From NCBI GenBank assembly GCA_016617855.1, contig JAECUM010033713.1, forward strand, positions 1 to 64,000: a DNA stretch of 64,000 nucleotides, written 5' to 3'. The DNA comes from Megalonaias nervosa (lineage: Eukaryota; Mollusca; Bivalvia; Unionida; Unionidae). Below are positions 20,851 through 33,882 of the stretch, one piece after another. The translations under genes and the position numbers were made by a program. Under the pieces are notes generated by a model. It saw only the letters and a program-made list of their open reading frames with translations. It ran no database searches and had not been told where the DNA came from. Numbering within the stretch: position 1 is the stretch's first letter; each line of letters begins with the position of its first letter.

Positions 20851-21540
20851 ATTCAGATACTCCAGACATGATCATAATATCCATACATAGCATACCTAAC
20901 CATTTCGTACAGAATTCAGATACTGTAGACATGACCATATTATCCATACATAGCAAACCTAGCCACTTCGTACGGAATTCAGATACTCCAGACATGATTA
21001 TAATATCCATACATAGCAAATCTAGACATTACGTACAGAATCCAGATACTCCAGACATGATCATGATATCCATACAGAGCAAATCTAGCCATTTCGTACA
21101 GAAATCAGATACTCCAGTCATGATCATAATATCCATACATAACAAACGTAGCCATTTCGTACAGAATTCAGATACTCTAGACATGATCATAATATACAAA
21201 TATAGCAAATATAGCCATTTCGTACAGAATTCAGATACTCCAGATTATAGTATCCATACATAGCATACCTAGCCATTTCGTACAGAATTCGGATACTCCA
21301 GACACGATCATAATATCCATACATAGCAAATCTAGCAATTTTGTACAGAATTCAGATACTCTAGACATGATCATAATATCCATACATAGCAAACGTAACC
21401 ATTTCGTACAGAATTCAGATACTCCAGACGTGATCATAATATCCATACATAGCAAATTTATCAATTTCGTACAGAATTCAGACACTCTAGACATGATTAT
21501 AGTATCCATACATAGCAAACCTAGCCATTTCGTACAGTTG
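20851..21540. repeat. 63-bp minisatellite
   Basis: About eleven copies share ATTCAGATACTCCAGACATG, ATCATAATATCCATACATAG and CCATTTCGTACAG. Copy starts at 20,851, 20,914 and 20,977 show a 63-bp period, with one shortened unit near 21,240. Because 63 is divisible by three, long open frames appear on both strands without implying a protein. Confidence 0.95.
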
Positions 21541-24139
21541 AAAATGATAGGAGTTAAGTCACACACCACTTTTATCTTCACTTCTAAGTTGAATCAACGA
21601 CCTTTCCATAAGATCAGAAGATCAAGTATTCATACTTTTTCAAATGAATAAATCACGAAAATGAGGAATCTTTGTCAAATTAATTTATTCTGTATCAAAC
21701 GGCTGCAGGTAGATAAATTCTTTACATGATTTAGCTTTGGTTAACATAACGGTAAGCAAATTTAGGTAATTGTTCTCGTTTATATCTCTGTCGGAATTAC
21801 ATATTGCGATATATTCGTTCTGATATTTCTCAAGAAATGCTTTATTTTGGTGCAAACAACACCACCACCCTCACACACACACGAATATGAGATATCAAGC
21901 TTTTCCTACTTTGTCATACATTTGTATTAAACTATAAAGGTTAATACTGATGGAGTCAAATTAAGTTTGATCAGATGCTCAACAATATAAATAAGGGAAA
22001 ATTAGTTGCATTATTCAACTATTCTTTTTTAGTCGTGTATCTTTTCCCCATTAGGCAACATCTACATGTATCAGATAGGTTGACTCAAAACTGTCTGTAC
22101 TTATAATTATTGTAAATGATGTTTTCTGACGGAGGATGTTCTCTTTTTAAACAAAACATCAAAAATAAACATGTCTGATCTTAAATCGGTGGTCACTTTC
22201 TTAACATAACCATGCCCCATAAATAGATCATAGATAAAACAATTTGTCTTATCCTTAATACTTTGTCTAACTTAAACGATTAATTATATATTATATCAAA
22301 TACATGCAGAGCACCTCTATCTTCTTTATGCCGGCACATTTTGATTCGATTGCGAATTTACCTGCGTTGATAAAACATAATGCTTGCACGTATATAATTG
22401 TGTCATCCCACCAGAAATAAGGAAACAATTTGGAAATTAAACGTGTAGAACATGCAGAAATCGACATGATTGGATACTCTGCCTGTCGCAAAAGATAATG
22501 TATATCAAGTACATTTTAAATTGGGTCTATTTGTTTTATTTGCGGTTGACAAAAAATTACCAAATTAAAAAAAGAAAACTGCCGTGAAGAAATCAAAGAC
22601 TGGGGACCACATGTTGGCTTACATGTGTTTATTGCTATATGAGGTAACTAATTGTATAGTGCACAGCGAGGGACTTTGAAGCTCTGTTCCCTTCCTATCT
22701 GGGCTTCCGGTTGGTTTGGACCCGTACCCAGGATGAACACTTTTTAAGGCATGTACGCCAACTCATGGCCTGGCATTTCACCGAAATATATGGAATACTT
22801 AGTACTGAAAATGTGGGGTTCCATAAGGATACGATTCAGCCTAGTATTATCGTCTTCATTCTTCAAGGAAGCTATAATACCATTACCCGTCTTGTGTTTG
22901 TTTATGCTGTTATGTTAGGTCTATGTGCGTATCCAATACAGTTCCCTTTTCCTTTGGACATTTTAGAACAGTATTTTTTTTATCATTAGAGATCCTAATC
23001 GCTATGTTCTTAAATTGATGTGAATTGCTGCTTTGCCACCAGTCATCACTCCCCACCCCACCCATTGGGAGGCTAAGGAGTGGGGGTAGAGTTGTCCAAA
23101 AGTCTCGGAAGCCTTTCAAGTGTAGTCTTGTATCAACCAACCCCCACCCCCACATCAAAGGGCTGGTTCAAAATGCTCTTTATTCTGAATGTTCTAATCC
23201 TAATGATTACGTCAACCAGAGGTTTACTTCGCATGTAATAATTCCAGATGAAGTAGTAAAGGTAGAGTTCTGATTACCTACCCCGACAGCTCAGCGCAGA
23301 CTGTAGAGACACTAGATAATTAGTTACGTTTAGAATCACAATATAGAGGTGTCGTGGTGAAATGTGCATCGGTTGCTTTCTAACTGATACCTTTGTGCAT
23401 ATTGCAACTTTGGTAGTTAACAAGTTTCTCCTCCGGACATGCAGACCATACCGAAAAAATGTAGCACGTGAAGCGGCAACCATTATTTCAAGTGTGCTAA
23501 AAACAAATCAAAAGGAAACGCAAAACTAGACCGCTTTGGCACCACATTATTTTGTTCGCCCACTGATATAGAACGTCGCGTAGCGAAGAAACGATGGTGA
23601 TAGGCCTTGAGACAGAAGGCTGTTGTTCCATTAGTTTTGTTGCTTTCATGATGCCTGGGGTTTTGATGGCCAGAAACAAGGCTTATTATACATTATCAGC
23701 GAGTCCTTTTTATGATCTCACGAGATTCGGATTTTCCGCGGGTTATTGCTTATTTTTTTTCTTTCTACTTCGTCAATCACAATCAAAGCGTATGTCTTGC
23801 GCGCGTTAGACCATATTTGGTTCTTTATGGCTGTATACTGATCGATTTAATCGATAATAGGTTGGGTCGGAAATCCGGGCACTTTTCCTCATCCGGGCAT
23901 TTTTTAGTGCATAGTTACGACCACCGACGTGAAAACGCACCGCTATTATTCTAGGTGACCTACATAGCATGTGGGAGAAATTTATTTTAAAATATTAAGA
24001 TATGCCGAAGATTTGCAGAACTTGAAATACAATTGTAACATGTTTAATAGTAATAATCGGATTAAAACTTTGTAAGAAACTAATACTACAGGATTGTTGT
24101 TATTGCAATTATATTGGCTGTGTCTTCTAAAAATTCAAG
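21541..24139. other. unassigned sequence, no supported gene
   Basis: Only short open frames occur, and none has a recognisable domain. A C-rich stretch at about 23,040-23,160 contains two inverted CCCCACC-like words. No RNA gene was recognised. Confidence 0.4.
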
Positions 24140-24145
24140 GTATGT

Positions 24146-25099
24146 CTCAAAAAACGCTAGGAGCAAAAGCGGCAAAGTCACATTATAGCCTGAAGACTAG
24201 ACTTACATGGTTTGGTAAACTGGCTACAAAAACTCTATTCCAAATATTTGATACTACAATAGCACAAATTTTGATTAATGGGTCGGAAGTCTTGGGTTTC
24301 TACAAAGCAGTTGACATTAAAGTTGTACATACGTCATTTTGCGAATGTATTATTGGTATTACAAAACACACACCAGATGCTTTAACTATAATTAACTGGG
24401 TAAAATGCTAATTCAAGTAGTAAGATGTAAAATATTTTTAAGTACTGATCCAAATTATTAAACATAACTGATGATAGATGCCCAACAATGCCCAACACAA
24501 GGCTATAACCTACAACTGACTTATGGCGAACACTGACTATTGGGTGAATCACATTAGCTTGTATCGGTGTTTACAATGTAACTGTCAGTCATACATATAT
24601 AATTTTATAATATATGTATGACTGATAGTTAAATGGTAAGCAACGATATGAGCGCCTGTGGGGTGAATAAAGTTAAGAATCTACTGTTTTCATACGGAAT
24701 GGGATAAGTTTGTGTTAATCTAGGGCTGGGTGGTGAGAATGTCTTTTATCTACTTTTAAAACTATATTTCATTATATTTCAACAACGTTGTAAAGATTTT
24801 TTCAACAAGACCTAAATGGAAAGCTAAATTCAATGGATAGATTACGATTTTATAATTAGATCAGAAACAGTATAAGTTGTCAATACTATGTAGATTATTT
24901 GAAATCTTCATACAGTGTTAGTCTAGTATGCATGTTGAAAAATGGAAGCTTTCCCCACAATGGCAAATATATGTATAAAAATACCCCCTATGTTGAAAGA
25001 TTGTGGCCTTTTTGTGCAGATATAGAAGATGAGTTTCACTTTGCTGCCAAACGTCCCATGTATGAGAAAGGTATTTGTACATTCATACATTATTTGTAA
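24146..25099 (+). pseudogene. LINE (non-LTR retrotransposon) C-terminal relic
   Basis: Two plus-strand fragments resemble the end of a LINE reverse transcriptase ORF2. The first (to 24,411) contains LFQIFDTTIAQILINGSEV followed by an HTSFCECIIGITK stretch, the usual connection region. The second (24,899-25,099) has ENLLW-type CADIEDEFHFA and a Cys/His pattern typical of the LINE C terminus. About 490 bp of eroded sequence with a hairpin lies between. No polymerase core or 5' end is visible, so it is a truncated dead copy. The family call is from motif memory. Confidence 0.65.
24580..24630. repeat. 21-bp inverted repeat (hairpin)
   Basis: Arms 24,580-24,600 and 24,610-24,630 (core CAGTCATACATATAT / ATATATGTATGACTG) pair with one mismatch around a 9-nt loop. 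It lies inside the LINE relic and could be a small MITE or a terminator-like structure. No function can be assigned. Confidence 0.75.
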
Positions 25100-25302
25100 T
25101 GCAAACAACACTGTTTTATAACTTTATCCAGAAAATCAATAATAGATTAATATCCTACATAATTTTGTTATTTATCTAGCAAAATCTTTACAAGTGAGAG
25201 AATCAGTGTAATAATCCTAGAATCGTTATGTTTTGTGGTTGTACAATATTTTTGATACATGCATGTAATTTAGTCTGATGGCCTATGTTACAAATAACGA
25301 CG

Positions 25303-25353
25303 ATTATTATTATTATTATTATTATTATTATTGTTGTTGTTGTTGTTGTTGTT
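25303..25353. repeat. (ATT)n(GTT)n microsatellite
   Basis: About 29 bp of ATT repeat is followed by about 22 bp of GTT repeat, about 200 bp beyond the LINE relic. Confidence 0.9.
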
Positions 25354-26104
25354 AATGGTCTATATGTTCAAGATCATAAGTAATAACAGCTTACATTTTT
25401 AAATCTGATCTAGATGAGTTATTAAAAAAAAATAGGTTAAACAAAAAGATGGACAATTACTTCAACAAAATATTTTTTAAAAAAGAAAATAAATTTACCA
25501 TGTGTATCTGTGAGATATTTGTGAACATCAGGTCACGTCACATTAGGCCATTTGATTGAATTATTATTCAAAGTTCGGCTGTCTGTTTCTAACGACATTC
25601 TTTAATTTCAACAACAGTAAGTTTCTGTTAACAGCGCGCACAAGCGTTCTTTTTTTTTTTTTTTTTTTTGTAACTTTAAGACAGTACAAAAATGACTAAC
25701 TGATATTATGATTTCTGTATTTATATTTGTCGTTTTTATTAATGAAAACTATACAATATACGAACTAAAATGCTAATACAGTCTTCAAACTGTCGTTAAC
25801 ACTAATTGGCGGATATTGTCGTGTACACGTGTGTGCGACACGTACACACCACCGCGGTCGCACATCTTCTCAAACTACAATAATAATTAGATATACACAT
25901 ATTTGTTGTTTTATATCCTGCTTTTAGAGAAGACTTTGCAGTAGTTCCTAACTGAAAAAAAAAAATAATAAAGAAAATAAAGGTAAAATAGAACGGTTTG
26001 AAATATTGAACATATATAACGCTACAGGACACACGGTACTAATGGTATGGAAAAATGGGAACCAACCTGGAAATGGGTGAACATTTAATAGAGTATATAT
26101 GGGT

Positions 26105-26330
26105 TTGGGTGGCCAGGATTGGTTAATAATGTAAGTTATGTTTTTGGAAAAAGAATCTTTTGAGAGCTTATCCTAGTTGTAAGTGAAAAAAAATATAAAA
26201 AAAACAGAGACATTGTTTTATTGATGGAATTCCAGTCATTTAACAGTCTTGAGTTTGGAACACTCATTACTAAAATTAGCACCTGACTCTTTGGTGCGGA
26301 ATTGAAAGCACATGTTTCAAACACATGCAG
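26105..26330. repeat. dispersed repeat copy shared with the right end of the window
   Basis: The stretch containing AAAAAGAATCTTTTGAGAGC, TTATCCTA and GACATTGTTTT recurs near 63,909-64,000 with the same order and few changes. The element is otherwise uncharacterised. Confidence 0.75.
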
Positions 26331-27568
26331 GTCCAGAAATTGCCGCGGCTCATATCCTTTCCTCTACACAGAAGCTGACATCCAGGTTTCATCTATACAG
26401 ATAAATATAGGTTTGATCATGGGCACTCAGAAATTTTAAGTTATTGAATTTTTAATATCATGGTGTTTGCATAGGTTTACTGTGGGAACTGAATTAGTAC
26501 CGTGACTCCTACACTACTGTTACTAAGAGATTGTTTTCACTTCGCATTATGGCGGAAAGTAGGTCGCTAAGCGAGTGACGTCATGCCGACCGAACCTTGA
26601 ACTCTTCCTCGGAGATTTCGTAGCGCCTTTGATATGTGGCCTGAGAATGTGATGAGCTATGTTTTTCGGCCAAGACGCGGACTGCTTCGTGCTTTTGGTT
26701 TTCAGGAAGAGTCGTGGGCTAATAGTAGCTGCATTTCCTGCAAAGGAAATTAGACCACAACTAAAATCAGTGGTTAAAATGATAATTACAAAGGGGGCAG
26801 CAGTGACTGTTCACAATATTATAATTCCCACAACATCGGTGCCCAAAGACAGCCGTCAGTGTGCTGTCAGCATCGTCAACTACACGTATTCAGCGCACGT
26901 ACCACTGAAGATGAAGCGATGCTATTCAGCCTTTGTCTGTAAGGGAGGTATCGGCCTCGCCGAAGATCTTGTGGTTTTTGGAGCTTTGGGTATAGCGACA
27001 TTATAATTCCGCTGTGAGGAGCGTTACATGAAAGTTTAGTTGATCTGAAAAGGACGAAGGGCGGGGTTTAGCTTCCATGCGAACAAGCACCTCAAATCAA
27101 TCACAGAGTTTTATTTGGCGAGAGGGCGGTGATATCACAGAAGATGTCGGTTTGTTTCATATCACTCGACATGGAAATAACATAGTTTTCATTACTCGCA
27201 CTCTCGCTAAAAATTGCAAATTCCACGCCACATGTCAGCACGTTCACTGACTGTTTGTCTTTCTCACCGATTAATGTGATGCAAAAGAACGCGTCTTTTT
27301 CATTCCGAAAATAACCTACTGTTTTTTTTCCCTCTGGGGAGAGGAACAATAGAGGGCCCTACATACCCAGACGGAAATATTATAGGTGTAAATTTAGTTA
27401 CGTTAAATTACACTTTGTCATTGTAGTTGCATTTGCGCCTGAGATGCTACAGGGGCAGTACTTAGCTGTTGTTGTGACAGTGAAAGTACATTGTCCCTAT
27501 CTAATGGCAGTTTGGTCTAGGATGCCCTCGGTAACACTAGTGCTCAACACACACACACACACACACAC

Positions 27569-27648
<80 letters not shown>

Positions 27649-30600
27649 CATCCTTGTTCCTCACAATCTGAGCCGGTATGTGGCAACCGCAAGTTGGTGC
27701 AAATATCCTTCCGCCCGTGGTTTGTATTCCTTGCCGATGTCCACTTGTTCAGCAAGCTGCATCACTACTACTCGTACTTCTTCACTATGCCTGCTTCCTC
27801 TCCCATGACGTTTATTTTAAACTATTCGAGTTCTTATTGCGAAAGTAGCTGAGAATCCCATCGGATGAGATCATAGCACCTACTGGTGTCTCCGGCTGCA
27901 AACATATACAGAAAGCCAGTTGTAAGACATTCTAGTGAGGCGCCAGCAGGACCGGCAATGCTGCCATGATGTTAATTAAAAGACCCATTTAAACGGACTG
28001 AAAGCTATATCTACGTTCAGTCATCACAACTCTCGTGGAGTTTAATAAAATCAAGACTGGCGCCCGGGACGGTGACAATGTCCTTGTCGTTGCTGAATGT
28101 AAAACTACTAATGTTTTGAAAGTCTTATGTTGAATCCCAACGATAATAACCAGACGCAAGTATTGCCTTAACCCTACCAACTGGCATGATTTTCTCAGCC
28201 GTTAAGTACACAGCCCTTAAGCTGGTGCTGGTGCCTATGCTGGCAGTGCAAATAATGACAACCTCGCGGCAGTGAATTTCATCCTCTTAGACAAAAGGTG
28301 CAGATGGTCGGGACAAACGCAATGTGGGTACAAATGAAACTAATGCTTAATTTTAAGGTTGACAGTGCACTCCAGCGTATTTATTGGTGTTCGTTTTTCA
28401 TCTAAATTATATATCAAGACTTTGCCTAATCTGCGTCAATGTTGTTTACCACAAGAAAGAGTGCGCATGTCATCTTAGGACTATCCACCCACTCCCAGCT
28501 ATATTTATATGATCGAGCTGCACATACAGCTGTAGGATATTGATAAACTCAGATAGATTAGGTGTTATGTATGTGCTCCCTGACTGGGAAAAACGCCGCC
28601 GCTATCCTCACATATGGGCTCTTCACGGATCGGGATCTGGCCAGAAAGTCTCATTTTCGTCTAATCCAAAGATTTGGGCTAGCAACGGATGCAGATAAAT
28701 ATTTCTCCTGGAAGCCGCAGGAACTATTTTACTATCACTGTCTGGTTGCCGCTTTGAAGACCGCAGTTAAATCAGGAATGGCAGTTTGTACAACTTTTTC
28801 CAGCCTATGTATGTTATAATAAATATAGTTGATTTAGCGTATCTGTCCCATGCCAAATAAAATTTGTTGTTACTAAGCGCAGCCAAAATGTTGTGCCATC
28901 ATAGTCTGTATGAAAGCTCCAAGAGTGTAATGCCCGTACTTGCGTCTGTGCATGTTACCTGTTCCACAGCCACGGATCCAAACAGAGGGTCCGTCAATTT
29001 AACATGCCATGTCAAGCAAAGCACCTAGCCTTAATAGCGACGCGAAATATAGCGGCCGCGGCCGAGGCTTGAACTAAATCGACGAAGAGAGAGTGGAGGT
29101 TCATGAACTGTTGATTAATCTCGACGTGTAAATACGGGATGGTATTTCAATTGGGTCCAGTGTGTTGACGTATTCAATAAGCACAAGCTACCTTGGTTCA
29201 AGTCCGAAGTTATTATATATGGTTGAAACCCAGGGTCGGCAGGGGTTGAAATGGGGTCTTGGTAAAATCAGGTAAGCTTTACGCGACCACCGGTTATGGT
29301 GTTAGCGTCAACATCCACCTGTTGTCTGCTGGAATGGCAAGGGTAGAGTTGCAGTGTTTACTTTTTTAATGTTTTGTTTCAAATGAAAAACATTCTCGCT
29401 CAAATCTGTGGACTTCTTAAGACGAAACAGGGTGGGACCCATTTAAAAACAGCATCGACATAGTTATTTACGAACGCTTTTGTAACGAGTTAAATGCGGA
29501 TACGAACATGGATTGGCGGCATTAAACACTGCACAAACAGCGGCCATCGTAGCTGGTATGACGTTTCCCAGGTCATTAACTTCGGATAATGTACGGGATA
29601 TTTGATCCACGTAACCGGTTCGTACATATCATGTGTGAAACAGTAACTGAGATGGTTTTATATCTCGATCTTGCTCACTGCCAAGAAAGGTTTATCAAGG
29701 AGAAGGAGGAATCAGAGCCATCTCTGATTGTGATAGTTTGGATCGCTTCGGGGTTGATGAACTGCGATAGCCATGGAGAAATCAGTAATTTATCCCCGGT
29801 ACGTCGGCGTGCAAACTGATGACGTCTTCGTCCTTCAAAGTGCGATTCTGTGCCTTCCCCTTAATACCCTCCACTGACTTTCTGTACATAGTATGCAAGT
29901 CTGACATGTAGTCGTACATTGGCAAGCTACACACGTTGAGTGCTTGTCAGCCCTGAGATTCCAATGTTTACAAAGCTTACACTTGGTCTTGCCCGTCGTT
30001 CTAAATCTGTAAAATACAGCAGACAATATATACAGATGCAGCAAGGCACCCATCCTGTTTTGTGAACTCGTAGTGTACATGCAGAGCTACACACTATGAC
30101 AATTACTTGTAAATAGGGCGCACGTGGCCACCAATACAGGTGGAATAATGAAGCGTCGCTATTAATATTTACGTAGTGGACGATACAATATCATTTCTAA
30201 TAAAAGTTACCTGTAAGAAAGGTCAATTTACTCCCTATGCAAGTAAAATCCCTGAAGCGTCGGTTATATTAACTATGAAGTGGTCCCTATGACTAAACAT
30301 TGTATAGAAAACTTACCTGTAAGTATCCGAAACGCGGTGGATACTATTCAGCAATATAATCTGAGTTTGCTATAGTAAACACAATACATGCACATAAAAA
30401 ATGGACACTGAAGTGTCACGATGCTTAAGAAATGGGCACTATGACATCAATTGTAAGACAATGTTACCTGTAGGAAAGGCCAATGACGGTCTATATAGGT
30501 AAAATCAGTAAAGTGTCACATATAAACACGAAGTGGACTGTAAGGGTGCAAATTTCTGTCGATCTATGAAGAAAACATTAAGTTGGATAGGTGAACGATT

Positions 30601-32065
30601 AATTAGATTTATGGGGACTGGCACGAGTTTAAATCGCCGTAACGCACTGATTTGGTAATGTCACTGTCATGCGAGCAGTGGTTCTTAATTGAAACTTAGT
30701 TTATTTAACTGAAGGGATAGGGTTAACCTCCGATCTGTATCGAAAACTGTCAATTCTGAAACTTCCCAGCGATAGGTATTTGGTAATCCGTTTGGCAGAC
30801 GGACTACAATTTTGGCGCCAAATTTAGGCGGGAGATGTATTTAACTCAGATTGGTTACGCTGTGTAAAGGGGGCATGATTCCACTCGAAAACTATCAGTT
30901 TAATATGCGTATCGCAACAATTTTAAATTAGTCTACACTTCTTCTGCGAGAGAAGTATCAAAGGGTGAAAGACTCCGGGCTGACTTAGAAGATATTCGCT
31001 CGTAATTAGGATCCAAGGGATTGGATGTCTGGAAAAATCTACAAAACAATTTTAGCGGTAAAGCTTGAAGACACAAGGTATTTGTATCAGTCTCATGTAA
31101 ATTCCTTGATATCACGATATATTGATTTATTTGCTTATATTCGTAGATCCATTCTCTTGATATGATTACATTTGTGTGACGATTTGTTTGATTTATTTGC
31201 TTATATTTGCATGTATTTATCTGGTTAGATTCGTAGATCAATTTTCTTGATATGAATTCAACTGTGCGAGTTCATCGATACGAGTCCGTACAATGATATT
31301 CTTTATATATGTTTGATGAATCGTTTGATTGTTTAGTCTCGATCGTTATAGGTAAATATGTATCTAGAATTTCATGCCTTACTTTAGTTGATAGGAGTAC
31401 GAGAATTCGTGTAAATTCTCCGATTTAGATAATGTCACATATGATAAAGGCTTGAGTGCGTATTGACTGAAATTGATGTTTGTAAACCATTTAGTGGGGT
31501 TTTATATATGCTAGAGACTTGAATGCGTGTAGTCTCTATAAATACTATGGTTGTGACATGTAAAGAATTTCATTCATTCACTTGTGTAATTAAGTCGAGG
31601 CCAGAACTGATGTCTCAGGGTGTTGTAATGTAAGTTAGTATTTGAACTAGCCATTAGGAAGTACATTAATCTTAGGGAACTAGGTTTGTACGGTCCGCAG
31701 TGTTTAGGTAAGACCAGATGGACGTGGTATCTGTTTGAATACGATAGGATTTATCTGACATTAACAAGAGAGAGAGAGTTATGAGCTCTTCTCAGAAAAG
31801 GTATACAATAGAACTCTTAGGGTGTCGTTTGTTTACTTTTGGAAGCTGAGAGCTGTCCCACTAGGGTTCTACGTGACGTATCACGAACTTGCTAAGCCAA
31901 AGTGACCACACAAAGTTGGAAGGCAAAAGGCAGCAATAGACCTGAGAATTTGGAAAAAGTGGATAAGTGAAAGGACCCAGACTCACAGGCACAAGGAAGT
32001 CAAGGGAACAGTCGCCGAGATTTGGACTGATGCAAAAACTATCAGGTTATGAATCTGTACAAAGC
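26331..32065. other. CpG-rich stretch with no supported gene
   Basis: No domain-bearing reading frame was recognised in this 5.7-kb stretch. CpG is frequent, for example GCGGCCGCGG near 29,050, unlike the CpG-poor sequence at the right of the window. Short frames occur at 26,659-27,006 (plus) and 29,835-30,080 (minus, Cys-rich), but neither can be assigned. A CA/TA microsatellite lies at 27,548-27,646. Confidence 0.45.
27548..27646. repeat. (CA)n(TA)n microsatellite
   Basis: A short CA tract passes directly into about 78 bp of TA. The long Ile-Tyr open frames across it are repeat artefacts. Confidence 0.95.
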
Positions 32066-32238
32066 AGCAGCAGAGAGGGTGAACCCTACAACTTTGTAGA
32101 GACCTTATGTTTGAAAATTAAAGGTTCCTACGAAGGCTAAAAAAAGAAGTTTTTGTCTTAATAATGAAAACTTCTTTAATTGACCAGATTTTTTCACAAT
32201 CTGGTCACATACGTATGTCATTCACCCTCTCTGCTGCT
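32066..32238 (+). repeat. left terminal inverted repeat with nested hairpins
   Basis: It matches the reverse complement of 41,456-41,639 with small differences. Three internal inverted pairs are visible. The outer 16-mers are AGCAGCAGAGAGGGTG (32,066) and CACCCTCTCTGCTGCT (32,223). An 11-bp stem AAAGAAGTTTT pairs 32,143-32,153 with 32,167-32,177. A 10-bp stem TGACCAGATT pairs 32,181-32,190 with 32,198-32,207. Confidence 0.93.
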
Positions 32239-32272
32239 ATAAATTAAACAGCCAGTATAGATATTATCAATA

Positions 32273-33389
32273 ATGAGTACTGGAGAACCACACTCAGCTA
32301 AATTAGCTCGAGAGCGACTAAAGGCAATTAAAAAAATATCTACCCGTTCGTGATTCTGTTAAGCAACAACTACAATCGCGTCAGGAATCTCAAGTTGAAT
32401 TTGAAGAGGATACAAAAAAATTATTTAAACCTATCACTGAGACCACTAAAGGTATTCAACCTGTGTTAGAGAAAACCGCTGAAGCAGCTGGAAAAATAGC
32501 AGAAAGAACTGAAAAAATAGCAAGAAGAACAAAAAAGACAAAAGAAATTTTACGTGAACTTCCAGCCGAAATAGCTGCTGCGATGCCAGTCCCGGAAATA
32601 CCTGAGGATGAAGATCAACCTGAAGATGATGAAGCAGAAGGTGCTGAAGCACCAGCCCCTGAACCAAAATCAACAGGTCAGAGTACTGCTGAATTGATAA
32701 ATAAATTTGATGAAGAAACTATTAAGGTAATTAATAAATTGAACCAAGATTATCTAGCTAAGTTTGCTGTGGATAGTTTTGGTAATAGAAGTAAATTAAT
32801 GAAACCTGAACACGCAAAAGATATTAAAAGCAATAAACAATGGCGAAAATATTTATATCGCATAAAAATGAATGTTGAACAAGCTAGAGATGATGATCCA
32901 TTATATAGGGATTATATTAAGAAAATTAATGATTTAATTAAATCAAGAAAAGAGGAGGAGGAAAAACAAAAACAACAAAAACAACAACAAAAACAAGAAC
33001 GAAAGAAACAAAAAACACCAAAACCATTTGAGCAATCACTTCGTGATTATCCAGGATCACCAAAATCACGAATACCAGTTCTATCTCCTACACCAAAGAA
33101 AACAACATCACCGAAACCAATTGAAGAGGAAGAAGAAGAATTTCAAGACGCTCCCGAAGCAACTGGAAGTGGTCTAGGAAGTGGTCTTATTACTTGCCCC
33201 AATAATGTCCTTGCTGATGTCGATCGATTAGAAATTCTCATCGGAGGAAAAAGAGCTGGTAATAATTCCCCAGAAATCATTAATGAAGCAGCTGATATTT
33301 GTAAACGATTATTTAGTGGCGGCATCATGGATATTAATGTATATCGGTCTCTTATTAATGAAATCGCCGACGATTATTACAGTGATTAG
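32273..33389 (+). pseudogene. Polinton-type protein of unknown function, frameshifted near its N terminus
   Basis: The ATG at 32,273 opens a 27-codon frame that stops. The main frame is open from 32,322 to 33,389 in the +1 phase. The phases meet at a run of seven A (32,330-32,336), and one surplus base there explains the break. The protein has a helical, charged N-terminal half, an acidic patch near 32.6 kb, a basic Lys/Gln-rich segment near 32.96-33.02 kb, and a C terminus with RLEILIGG and AGNNSPE. Similar C termini occur in other Polinton/adintovirus proteins, as I recall. It may be a virion or scaffold protein, but no function is established. A GTG at 32,463 is not needed as a start. Confidence 0.7.
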
Positions 33390-33421
33390 AACAATTAGTG
33401 ATAAAATCACTTAATAATAAA

Positions 33422-33874
33422 ATGATCGTGCATGGTACTCAGCGTGGACCTACCATGGTCAGGGTAATAAACTCTCGATTACCTGTATACAGAGTAACCT
33501 ACGGAGATGGATTAGGTGATATTGTTCAGGGTCTGTTTAGAAGGATAGCCCCAAAAGCAATACCGATTGTAAAGCAACTAGGAATGAAAGCTATTGATGT
33601 TGTTCGTGAAAAAGGTATAGGCGCTGTTGGTAATCTCGCTAGCAAAGCATTCTCAGCAATTAAAGATAGACTATCACGATTAATACGCAGACCGACCCGA
33701 CCTGTGAAATTACCTAGCACCGAAGTGATGCCCGCAAGCGTAAGTAAAATAATAAATCAAGCAGCTAATCAAAAACTAGCGGAGTTAGCTGATATCCCGA
33801 TGTCGGAAAAGGAAAAAAATATAACCGCTAGTCTGATAGCAGGAAGTGGTCTTCGAGTTAGACGAAGACGATAA
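33422..33874 (+). CDS. small basic virion-type protein (pVI/X-like)
   Basis: This 150-residue frame starts at ATG 33,422. An in-frame GTG at 33,398 is less likely in a eukaryotic virus. It contains a Gly-rich motif YGDGLGDIVQGLFRR, then an amphipathic helical region (residues about 35-85), and ends in a basic RVRRRR tail. A short N-terminal portion, an amphipathic Gly/Leu-Phe motif and a basic tail resemble small adintovirus virion proteins that may, like adenovirus pVI, associate with capsid and membrane. That role is inferred from position directly upstream of the capsid gene (8 bp) and composition. The frame is intact. Confidence 0.65.
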   Translation: MIVHGTQRGPTMVRVINSRLPVYRVTYGDGLGDIVQGLFRRIAPKAIPIVKQLGMKAIDVVREKGIGAVGNLASKAFSAIKDRLSRLIRRPTRPVKLPSTEVMPASVSKIINQAANQKLAELADIPMSEKEKNITASLIAGSGLRVRRRR

Positions 33875-33882
33875 TAATAAAG

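Noticed and set aside
20851..21540. Direct repeats as a CRISPR array
   Set aside because: The 63-bp units are contiguous with no unique spacers, in an animal genome.
20868..21581. Long open frames across the 63-bp repeat as a secreted repetitive protein gene
   Set aside because: Frames are open on both strands only because the period is divisible by three; no start context, splice sites or leader is visible.
22711..22989. 92-residue frame as a gene
   Set aside because: No domain or conserved motif recognised.
26659..27006. 115-residue frame as a gene
   Set aside because: No recognisable domain, homopolymer of features or splice context; length is compatible with chance in CpG-rich DNA.
27444..27755. 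Open frames of Ile-Tyr repeats
   Set aside because: They are translations of a TA microsatellite.
29835..30080. Cys-rich minus-strand frame as a piggyBac transposase C terminus
   Set aside because: The Cys spacing is only vaguely similar, and no DDE core, terminal repeats or TTAA duplication was found.
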